Below are positions 1-5,101 of a stretch of 8,768 nucleotides of DNA, piece by piece; the stretch's first letter is position 1; the number at the start of each line of letters is the position of its first letter. Below the pieces are notes generated by a model, which was given only the letters and a program-made list of their open reading frames with translations, was not told the DNA's origin and made no database searches. The DNA comes from Anaerolinea sp. GTDB lineage: Bacteria; Chloroflexota; Anaerolineae; Anaerolineales; Villigracilaceae. Both the position numbers and the translations under genes were made by a program. The stretch spans positions 1 to 8,768 of the forward strand of contig DYNS01000110.1 of the NCBI GenBank assembly GCA_020720965.1, given 5' to 3'.

Positions 1-83
1 GCCTCGAAGCCGCCGTGGTCCGAGCCCATCGCTACCCGCCGCACCGGCGCCGCCTCAGGGGTCGCAGTGGCATCCGCGCTCAT
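1..83 (-). CDS. rpiB: RpiB-family sugar-phosphate isomerase, N-terminal 27 residues (runs off the left edge)
   Basis: On the minus strand an ATG at 83-81 opens a frame that stays open to the edge. It encodes a short Ala/Pro-rich leader followed by VAMGSDHGGFE, which matches the start of RpiB/LacAB isomerases (typically IAIGSDHAGFELK). In this family the SDH segment is part of the sugar-phosphate site, and RpiB interconverts ribose 5-phosphate and ribulose 5-phosphate. The start overlaps the stop of the upstream EutN/CcmL-like gene as ATGA, so the two are translationally coupled. The first 16 residues (MSADATATPEAAPVRR) form an extension before the usual RpiB start. Ala is GCG in 5 of 6 codons, Arg is CGG in both and Glu is GAG in both, unlike the GCC/CGC/GAA habit to the right. 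The family call rests on one strong motif. RpiB versus a relative acting on another sugar phosphate cannot be settled from 27 residues. Confidence 0.82.
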   Translation of the reverse strand, partial: MSADATATPEAAPVRRVAMGSDHGGFE

Positions 84-220
84 TGGGCACCTCCGCTCTC
101 AATTCGATCCACGATGCCCACAACTACAGTGCGCACCGCGGCCATGGAGTTGCCCAGGATCATTCGGCTGGAGTTTCCTTCGTCGATGATCAGCACCGTA
201 TCCCCCTCCCCCGCCTGCAC
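80..220 (-). CDS. EutN/CcmL-family bacterial microcompartment vertex protein, C-terminal half only (5' end lost at the junction)
   Basis: The minus-strand frame ending with TGA at 82-80 reads VQAGEGDTVLIIDEGNSSR, then MILGNSMAAVRTVVVGIVDR, then IESGGAQ. This is the C-terminal half of the EutN/CcmL/PduN fold: the 'aGxGdtVli..EGnSaR..lg' strand and turn, then the closing 'v...vvGivD.ie' strand. Family members are about 85-100 residues and assemble as pentamers capping the vertices of the protein shell. Only about 46 residues are recognisable. Upstream of Val at 218-220 the frame turns into an Arg/Gly-rich run with no homology and no ATG, and it hits a stop at 268-266. The 5' half of the gene is therefore missing, and the break coincides with the start of the plus-strand E2 linker. 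Overlap with rpiB by ATGA places it in a BMC operon on the minus strand. I am confident of the family but cannot tell the subtype. Confidence 0.8.
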   Translation of the reverse strand: MQAGEGDTVLIIDEGNSSRMILGNSMAAVRTVVVGIVDRIESGGAQ

Positions 221-945
221 CCTCCTCCTCCCCCGCTCCCTCGGCGACCTCAACCCTGCTGCCCCTCACCGCCATCCGCAAATCCATTGCCGCCCACATG
301 GTGGAATCGAAACACACCTCCCCGCACGTCCTCACGGTGATGGAAGCCGACCTCAGCCGCATCAGCGCACACCGCGCCGCCCACAAAGCCGAATACGCTC
401 GCCAGGGCATCAACCTCACTTACACGGCTTACTTCTTCCATGCCATCGTCAGCGCCCTCAAAGCCTACCCCATCGTAAACTCCTCCTGGAGCGAGGGCGG
501 CATCCTCCTGCACCGGGAAATTCACCTCGGCATGGCAACCTCCCTGGGCGAGGAAGGTCTCATCGTCCCGGTCATCAAAAATGCCCAAGACCTCTCCCTC
601 ATGGGCATCGCCCGCGCCGTAAACGACCTGGCAAACCGCGCCCGCGCCCGCAAACTAACCCCGGAAGAAGTGCGCGGCGGAACCTTCACCCTCACCAATC
701 ACGGCATCAGCGGCTCCCTCTTCGCCTTCCCCGTCATCAACCAACCCCAATGCGGCATTTTAGGAATCGGCGCCATGCAAAAACGAGTCATCGTCCAAAC
801 CGACCCCAACGGGCAAGACAGCCTCGCCATCCGCCCCATGGTGTACCTCTCCTTCGTCTTCGACCACCGCATCCTGGACGGCGCCTCGGCAGATTGGTTC
901 CTTACTCACGTCAAACAAAGTCTGGAGACCTATGAACACCTTTGA
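190..945 (+). CDS. 2-oxoacid dehydrogenase E2 (dihydrolipoyl acyltransferase), catalytic domain only, 5'-truncated
   Basis: The reading frame opens just after an in-frame TGA at 187-189. It encodes a Pro/Ala/Ser linker (about 203-258), then LTAIRKSIAAHM, the conserved beginning of the acyltransferase domain, and continues to the signature DHRILDG with catalytic His at 865-867 and Asp at 877-879. The complete catalytic domain (about 230 residues) is present. It would transfer an acyl group from the lipoyl arm to CoA at the core of a pyruvate, branched-chain or 2-oxoglutarate dehydrogenase complex. No lipoyl domain or E1/E3-binding domain is encoded upstream in any frame; that space holds antisense BMC coding. 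The first ATG, at 298, lies inside the conserved helix and is not a credible native start. The gene is therefore a 3' fragment. The substrate class is undecided. It overlaps the downstream methyltransferase by 14 bp. Confidence 0.9.
   Translation, partial: SAPYPPPPPAPSSSPAPSATSTLLPLTAIRKSIAAHMVESKHTSPHVLTVMEADLSRISAHRAAHKAEYARQGINLTYTAYFFHAIVSALKAYPIVNSSWSEGGILLHREIHLGMATSLGEEGLIVPVIKNAQDLSLMGIARAVNDLANRARARKLTPEEVRGGTFTLTNHGISGSLFAFPVINQPQCGILGIGAMQKRVIVQTDPNGQDSLAIRPMVYLSFVFDHRILDGASADWFLTHVKQSLETYEHL
200..221. other. Junction between the minus-strand BMC fragment and the truncated plus-strand E2 gene
   Basis: EutN/CcmL-like coding on the minus strand is convincing up to about 220. E2 linker coding on the plus strand (Pro/Ala/Ser-rich) is convincing from about 203 onward. 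The shared stretch is a C-rich tract on the plus strand that reads as VQAGEGD on one strand and as PPPPAP on the other, so it can serve as microhomology. Both genes lose their 5' parts exactly here. The sequence alone cannot tell a biological rearrangement from an assembly chimera. Confidence 0.7.
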
Positions 946-1552
946 TGAACGCGCCCAAGACTGGGACTCAGACCCCGCTAAAGTGGAACGCGCTCAAATC
1001 GTAGCCCAAGCCATCCGCGCCTGCACCACATTGCCAACCCAGGCTGCTGGGCTGGAATACGGCTGCGGCACCGGCTTGCTCAGCTTCGCCCTGCGCGAAC
1101 ATCTTGCACACATCACCCTGGCAGATACATCCGAGGGAATGCTGAAAGTCCTCACCGAGAAAATTAGGCAGCACGGCATCCCCAACATGCACCCCACCCG
1201 GCTAGACCTCGCCTCCGACCCCCTGCCCGCCTCCCGTTACCACATCACCTACTCGCTGATGGTTCTGCACCACATCCCCAACACCGCCGCCATCCTGCAA
1301 CAATTTGAGCGCCTGCTGCACCCCGGCGGCTGGCTCGCCATCGCCGACCTGGATGAAGAACCCGGCGACTTTCACGCCCCCGGCACCACCGGAATCCACT
1401 ACGGCTTTGCACGCCCCGCCCTGCAAAGCCTTGTACAAGCCGCCGGTTTTCAAAACCAGCACATCCAAACCATCTACACCATCCACAAAGAAATCAACGC
1501 ACAAAAAAGAGCCTTTCCCGTCTTCCTGCTCTGCGCCCAAAAACCGCTCTAA
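932..1552 (+). CDS. Class I SAM-dependent methyltransferase
   Basis: A 206-residue soluble protein with a Rossmann-type methyltransferase fold. The N-terminus FDERAQDWDSDP (residues 4-15) is typical of UbiE/YcgJ-like small-molecule methyltransferases. Motif I is LEYGCGTGLLSFAL (41-54). The acidic residue of motif II is in LADTSEGM (63-70). The post-II Asp is LDLASDPLP (91-99). Motif IV is YSLMVLHHIPN (107-117) and motif VI is LLHPGGWLAIADL (128-140). The start at 932 is supported by GGAG at 924-927 and by the family-like N-terminus. It lies within the end of the E2 gene, so the two are translationally coupled. The substrate cannot be read from sequence. Residues around HAPGTTGIHYGF (148-159) lie where substrate specificity usually sits. 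A quinone, a fatty or organic acid or a cofactor are all possible. Confidence 0.88.
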   Translation: MNTFDERAQDWDSDPAKVERAQIVAQAIRACTTLPTQAAGLEYGCGTGLLSFALREHLAHITLADTSEGMLKVLTEKIRQHGIPNMHPTRLDLASDPLPASRYHITYSLMVLHHIPNTAAILQQFERLLHPGGWLAIADLDEEPGDFHAPGTTGIHYGFARPALQSLVQAAGFQNQHIQTIYTIHKEINAQKRAFPVFLLCAQKPL

Positions 1553-1571
1553 CGCGGCGCTAATGCCTGCA

Positions 1572-1580
1572 TGGTAGAAT
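1572..1580 (+). promoter_or_regulatory. Extended -10 promoter for pdxS-pdxT
   Basis: TGGTAGAAT gives a TG dinucleotide one base before TAGAAT, an extended -10 element. No good -35 is seen at the 17-bp position. Transcription would begin near 1587, about 30 nt ahead of the pdxS start. The same TGnTAGAAT form occurs ahead of nusA. No terminator is visible between the methyltransferase and pdxS, so read-through from upstream is also possible. Confidence 0.5.
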
Positions 1581-1602
1581 ACCTTCCGCCATATTCAAAC
1601 AC

Positions 1603-1608
1603 AAGGAG
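1603..1608 (+). promoter_or_regulatory. Ribosome binding site of pdxS
   Basis: AAGGAG lies 10 nt before the ATG at 1619. It selects this ATG over the in-frame upstream ATG at 1571, which overlaps the promoter and has no ribosome binding site. Confidence 0.75.
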
Positions 1609-1618
1609 CAAGAAAAAA

Positions 1619-2506
1619 ATGGAAACCACCACAGGTACCTTTGCCGTCAAAGCAGGCTTAGCCCAAATGCTCAAAGGCGGCGTCATCATGGACGTTGTAA
1701 ACGCCGAACAAGCCAAAATCGCCGAAGAAGCAGGCGCCTGCGCCGTGATGGCGCTGGAACGAGTCCCCGCCGACATCCGCGCCCAGGGCGGCGTAGCCCG
1801 CATGAGCGACCCGGAACTGATTCTCAAAATTATGGAAAGCGTCAGCATCCCGGTCATGGCAAAATGCCGCATTGGGCATTTTGTAGAAGCCCAAATCTTG
1901 GAATCTCTCGGCGTAGACTACATAGACGAATCCGAAGTCCTCACCCCGGCAGACGAAGAACACCACATCTACAAACACGACTTCAAAGTCCCCTTTGTTT
2001 GCGGCGCCCGCAACCTGGGCGAAGCCCTGCGCCGGGTAGGTGAAGGCGCGGCAATGATTCGCACCAAAGGCGAAGCCGGCACCGGAGACGTAGTGGAAGC
2101 CGTGCGACACGCCCGCACCGTGCTGGGAGAAATCCGCCGCATTCAAAACCTGCCCACCGAAGAACTGATGGCATACGCCAAAAACATCGGGGCACCCTTT
2201 GAACTGCTTCTGCAAACCGTCCAACTCGGCAAACTGCCGGTTGTAAACTTTGCCGCCGGGGGGATAGCCACCCCCGCCGATGCCGCCCTGATGATGCAGC
2301 TCGGCGTAGACGGAGTCTTCGTTGGCTCTGGCATCTTCAAAAGCGGCGACCCCGCCAAACGCGCCAACGCCATCGTCAAAGCCGTCACCCACTTCAAAGA
2401 TGCCTCCATTCTGGCGGAAGTCAGCAAAAACCTGGGCGAACCGATGGTCGGGCGCAACATCTCGCAAATGCCGGAAAGCGAAAAAATCGCCGGGCGCGGC
2501 TGGTAA
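1619..2506 (+). CDS. pdxS: Pyridoxal 5'-phosphate synthase subunit PdxS
   Basis: The protein is 295 residues, the usual PdxS length, and forms the synthase core of the DXP-independent vitamin B6 pathway. It condenses ribose 5-phosphate (or ribulose 5-phosphate), glyceraldehyde 3-phosphate and ammonia from PdxT into PLP. The (beta/alpha)8 barrel is recognisable throughout: GGVIMDVVNAEQA carries Asp25, VMAKCRIGHFVEA carries the Schiff-base Lys82, and MIRTKGEAGTG carries the second lysine, Lys150, which relays the intermediate. The phosphate-binding glycine segments FAAGGIATPADAA and DGVFVGSGIFKS are intact. The start at 1619 follows a good ribosome binding site and matches the family N-terminus. 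pdxT begins 5 nt after the stop. This is one of the most secure calls in the window. Confidence 0.98.
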   Translation: METTTGTFAVKAGLAQMLKGGVIMDVVNAEQAKIAEEAGACAVMALERVPADIRAQGGVARMSDPELILKIMESVSIPVMAKCRIGHFVEAQILESLGVDYIDESEVLTPADEEHHIYKHDFKVPFVCGARNLGEALRRVGEGAAMIRTKGEAGTGDVVEAVRHARTVLGEIRRIQNLPTEELMAYAKNIGAPFELLLQTVQLGKLPVVNFAAGGIATPADAALMMQLGVDGVFVGSGIFKSGDPAKRANAIVKAVTHFKDASILAEVSKNLGEPMVGRNISQMPESEKIAGRGW

Positions 2507-2511
2507 ACCCC

Positions 2512-3084
2512 ATGAAAATCGGAGTCCTCGCCCTTCAGGGCGACTTTGCCGAACATATCGCCATGCTGCGGCGCATCGGCGCCGAAACCGCCGAAGTTCG
2601 CCTGCCCCAACATCTGGAAGGCTTAAACGGTCTCATCATCCCCGGCGGCGAATCCACCACCATTGGCAAAATGGCAGTCGCCTATGGTCTCATCGATGCC
2701 CTGCGCCAGTTTGGACAAACCCAAGCCATTTGGGGAACCTGCGCCGGAGCCATCTTCCTCTCCAAAGACGCGCAGCGCCAGCAACCCCTGCTGGGGCTGA
2801 TGGACATCACCGTAGAACGCAACGCCTTCGGGCGGCAAGTCGACTCGTTTGAAGCCGACCTGCACATCCCCGCCCTGCAACAAGCCGACCCAACACCTTA
2901 CCACGCCATCTTCATCCGCGCCCCTCTCATTGAGAGCGTCAACGGCAGCGCCCAAATTCTGGCGCAACTAACCGATGGACGCATAGTCGCCGCCCTGCAA
3001 GGCAAACTCCTCGCCACCTCCTTCCACCCGGAACTCACCGCAGACGACCGTTTTCACCGCTACTTCCTCCGCCTGGCACAATGA
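2512..3084 (+). CDS. pdxT: Pyridoxal 5'-phosphate synthase glutaminase subunit PdxT
   Basis: The protein is 190 residues, a class I glutamine amidotransferase (SNO/PdxT) that hydrolyses glutamine and channels ammonia to PdxS in the 12+12 PLP synthase complex. IGVLALQGDFAEH (3-15) is the family N-terminus. GLIIPGGESTTIGK (40-53) forms the oxyanion region. The nucleophile is Cys77 in WGTCAGAI. The triad is completed by His172 and Glu174 in TSFHPEL. The arginine segment FIRAPLIE that contacts the PdxS interface is present. The gene starts 5 nt after pdxS and its TGA overlaps the next ATG as ATGA. No clear ribosome binding site of its own is seen, which fits translational coupling to pdxS. Confidence 0.97.
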   Translation: MKIGVLALQGDFAEHIAMLRRIGAETAEVRLPQHLEGLNGLIIPGGESTTIGKMAVAYGLIDALRQFGQTQAIWGTCAGAIFLSKDAQRQQPLLGLMDITVERNAFGRQVDSFEADLHIPALQQADPTPYHAIFIRAPLIESVNGSAQILAQLTDGRIVAALQGKLLATSFHPELTADDRFHRYFLRLAQ

Positions 3085-3986
3085 ACGTCCGCCCGCTCGA
3101 CCTGCTAGACCTGCCCCTCCTGCGCCGCTACGGCGACAAAGCAACCAGCCTGGATTCCGCCCGCCTGCTGACGCGCGGCAACCCCCTCGGCGCGGCGGGG
3201 CTTCTCTCGCACCTCAACCCGGAACGGCATCTCTACACCGCCGTAGGGCAGGAAGAAACAACCAGCCTGCTGGGTGGCATTTTGCACAACCGGGATGAAC
3301 TCTTTGCCCGTTTACTTTACCTTGCCCCCCAAGCCAACTTAACCCACCCAGGCTTGCCCGCCCTCATCGAACATCTCTGCGCCCAGGCGGGCGAATGGGG
3401 CGCGTTTCACGTTTTGGCAGAAGTGAACGAAACCGACCCGGCTTTTAGCGCCCTGCGCCAAGCCGGGTTTTCTGTTTACGCCTGGCAGCGCATTTGGGAT
3501 GTCTCCAGCCTGCCGCAGGTCGTCCCCACCCAGGCATGGCTACGCGCCAAACCGCAAAGCCTGCCCGCCTTACAATCTCTGCACGCCCAAATTGTGCCGC
3601 CCCTGCTCCACCCCATCGAACCCGCCCCGCGCAAAACCGGCGGCTTCACCTGCGCAGACGGATTCCGTTGTTATGTGCAAGTCTCCAGCGGCATGTACGG
3701 AACCCTTCTCACTCCCCTCATTCACCCGGAAGTGGAAGGCGTGGGGGCAAAAATCCTCTCCCTGCTGCGTAACCTGCCCAAAAAACCGGTGTACCTGCGG
3801 GTGCGCTCATACCAGGCATGGCTGGAGCCCGCCCTGGAAGACCTGGGCGCAACCGCCGGGCAACGTCAGGCGGTGATGGTGAAACACCTCGCCCGTCTGG
3901 CAAGAGAAGAACAAACCGTCCGTGCCGCACACCCGGCAAGCGCCATCCCGGCCTCGCGCTTCAGCAAATTTGATACCAAAAAGTAA
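3081..3986 (+). CDS. GNAT-like acetyltransferase-fold protein of unknown substrate
   Basis: A 301-residue soluble protein that overlaps pdxT by 4 bp, so it is probably the third gene of the pdx operon. Two halves each look like a GNAT fold. The first half ends in AEVNETDPAFSALRQAGFSVYAWQRIWDV in character (113-141: 'N..D.af..Lr..GF...'). The second contains HPEVEGVGAKILSLL (215-229), a weak form of the acetyl-CoA-binding Q/RxxGxG/A helix, then a strand PVYLRVRSYQ (236-245) and LEPALEDLGA (248-257). The basic C-terminus is not part of the fold. No substrate or named family is recognisable. Nothing in the protein points to vitamin B6, and co-transcription with pdxST may simply be regulatory convenience. 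The last codon's stop sits in the left arm of a terminator hairpin. Confidence 0.7.
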   Translation: MNVRPLDLLDLPLLRRYGDKATSLDSARLLTRGNPLGAAGLLSHLNPERHLYTAVGQEETTSLLGGILHNRDELFARLLYLAPQANLTHPGLPALIEHLCAQAGEWGAFHVLAEVNETDPAFSALRQAGFSVYAWQRIWDVSSLPQVVPTQAWLRAKPQSLPALQSLHAQIVPPLLHPIEPAPRKTGGFTCADGFRCYVQVSSGMYGTLLTPLIHPEVEGVGAKILSLLRNLPKKPVYLRVRSYQAWLEPALEDLGATAGQRQAVMVKHLARLAREEQTVRAAHPASAIPASRFSKFDTKK

Positions 3987-4037
3987 CGGAATAACGAAAA
4001 AGGGCGGGGTTTCCCGCCCTTTTTCGTTATTCCGTTA
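3984..4037. terminator. Bidirectional intrinsic terminator with perfect 25-bp arms that contain both stop codons
   Basis: Arms at 3984-4008 and 4013-4037 are exact reverse complements, separated by a 4-nt loop (GTTT). The core is GGGCGGG/CCCGCCC flanked by A5 and T5, so each strand presents a GC stem followed by a U tract. The stop of the plus-strand GNAT-like gene (3984-3986) is the outer end of the left arm. The stop of the minus-strand lipoprotein gene (4029-4027) and its last three codons lie in the right arm. Confidence 0.93.
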
Positions 4038-4881
4038 TCTGCAGATTGCCCGCGCCCATCTCCACCTTCAGGGTCAGAGAAGCGCCCTCCCCCTCCTGTC
4101 GGTACAAACCGGAAGCGTCCGTCTGCCAACCTGGCGGAACCTGCACGTTGGCAAGCCCACTCTCCACCACCAGGGTCGCATTTAGCCCGGCAGGAACGCG
4201 GATGGTGAGGTTGCTCATCCCAGAGCGAATGACCACCGAGGCATCCCGCTGAAAGTCGCCGCCGAAATCCAGGGTGTAGTTGCCTGCGCCGCACTCAAAG
4301 ACCAGCGACTGAAAATTGGCATTCCCCAACTGGCGGAGGGTTACATTGGATGCGCCCGTGTTGTAAGTAAAAAGGCTCATTTCCGCCCCGTTGGGCGCGG
4401 AAAAATCCACTTCCACATCTGCCGCACCATCGCTGATTGCCAGGCTGGTGAGGGCAAGCCCGCCAAAGTCGAAGCGCCCTTCGTAGGCTCCGGCGTTAAT
4501 CCGCAGGGCGAGGGGTTTCGCGCCCAGGCGCAAATCCCAACGGTTTTCCATGTCCTCAAAGGAGGGCAAGCCATCCACCCGATATTCGCCCTGCTTCAGA
4601 ATCACCTTGCCCTCTTCTTCCTGCACCACCTCCGGCTTCAGGTCGGGAATGTTATAGGTAGCGGTTCCCTCCAGCAGCGCCGATTCGGCGCCGGGCTGGA
4701 GATTCAAATCCCCAGCGCCGAAATCCAATTGCAGCGAAATATTCTTCGCATCCGGCACAGGGATGAGAATGGCTTCCTCCACGCTTGCGCCGGGCGTTTT
4801 TTGGGGAATAGCCAGATTTACGGTGCAGGCAAGGCTGGCGAGGGTGAGGGCGAGGAGCATTAGAACAGGCTTTGGTTTCAT
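4027..4881 (-). CDS. Toast-rack-type lipoprotein (predicted cell-surface beta-repeat protein)
   Basis: A 284-residue protein with a basic N-terminus, a hydrophobic stretch and ASLAC with Cys19, a lipobox-like signal. It is therefore probably lipid-anchored outside the membrane. Residues about 50-100 (LDFGAGDLNLQPG, LLEGTATYNIPDLKPEV) resemble the N-terminal toast_rack domain. The rest is a series of short beta repeats built around a G-A/M/L-G/S/A-N/D motif, near residues 131, 152, 176, 198, 221, 242 and 276. This fits a stacked beta or LiaF/DUF4097-like architecture. AGGGAGA lies 7 nt upstream of the ATG. The family's role is not established; some relatives are linked to envelope sensing, which is only an analogy here. 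The gene converges on the pdx operon and shares its terminator. Confidence 0.8.
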   Translation of the reverse strand: MKPKPVLMLLALTLASLACTVNLAIPQKTPGASVEEAILIPVPDAKNISLQLDFGAGDLNLQPGAESALLEGTATYNIPDLKPEVVQEEEGKVILKQGEYRVDGLPSFEDMENRWDLRLGAKPLALRINAGAYEGRFDFGGLALTSLAISDGAADVEVDFSAPNGAEMSLFTYNTGASNVTLRQLGNANFQSLVFECGAGNYTLDFGGDFQRDASVVIRSGMSNLTIRVPAGLNATLVVESGLANVQVPPGWQTDASGLYRQEGEGASLTLKVEMGAGNLQITE

Positions 4882-4888
4882 ACAAGAA

Positions 4889-4895
4889 TCTCCCT
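4889..4895 (-). promoter_or_regulatory. Ribosome binding site of the toast-rack lipoprotein gene
   Basis: The minus strand reads AGGGAGA 7 nt before the ATG at 4881-4879. It supports this start, which also places the signal sequence correctly. Confidence 0.65.
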
Positions 4896-4970
4896 ATGGA
4901 ATGATATTTGTTTTGGTGTAAATCCTACGCGCCGCGCCGCGCAAAAGTTGCGACTGCCCCGGAAAGGCTA

Positions 4971-5000
4971 TTGAGCCAAAAAGGGCAACCGGGCTATGAT
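4971..5000 (+). promoter_or_regulatory. Candidate sigma70-type promoter for the DUF418 gene
   Basis: TTGAGC (4971-4976) and TATGAT (4995-5000) are separated by 18 bp, giving 4/6 and 5/6 matches to the housekeeping consensus. It would give a leader of about 95 nt. The rest of the 220-bp divergent intergenic region (4882-5101) shows only a short GCGCC-rich run near 4929-4941. I could not identify a convincing promoter for the minus-strand lipoprotein gene in it. Confidence 0.45.
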
Positions 5001-5091
5001 TGGGTTAAAAGAGAATCTTTATCATATTCATAACATTTTGGCGTTTCTTTCGGTTATATTTCCCTCATCAAACCTTTCCCCTACCGGGCGC

Positions 5092-5095
5092 GGAG
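5092..5095 (+). promoter_or_regulatory. Ribosome binding site fixing the TTG start of the DUF418 gene
   Basis: GGAG lies 6 nt before TTG at 5102. No in-frame ATG exists upstream of the conserved first membrane segment, so TTG is the credible initiation codon. Confidence 0.65.
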
Positions 5096-5101
5096 TTACC
5101 A

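Noticed and set aside
83..340. Frameshifted N-terminal part of E2 in another plus frame
   Set aside because: None of the three plus frames in 1-200 encodes a lipoyl or subunit-binding motif, whereas the minus strand has clear protein homology. A sequencing frameshift does not explain the truncation.
15..935. A 306-codon plus-strand open frame across the left part of the window
   Set aside because: Its translation is Arg/Pro/His-rich with no domain. It overlaps both the minus-strand BMC fragment and the clearly real E2 catalytic domain in another frame.
298..945. E2 as a complete 215-residue protein starting at ATG 298
   Set aside because: This ATG lies inside the conserved IRKSIAAHMVES helix, and homologous sequence continues upstream. 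The gene is a fragment, not a short native enzyme.
1571..1618. Earlier ATG start for pdxS
   Set aside because: It would place the start inside the promoter and adds 16 residues not found in PdxS. AAGGAG supports 1619.
1658..2467. A 269-codon minus-strand open frame opposite pdxS
   Set aside because: Phe/Gly/His-rich shadow of a highly conserved gene, with no motif of its own.
4894..4929. Possible promoter of the minus-strand lipoprotein gene (TATCAT or TTTACA boxes)
   Set aside because: No pair of boxes has acceptable spacing, so nothing beyond the ribosome binding site is supported.
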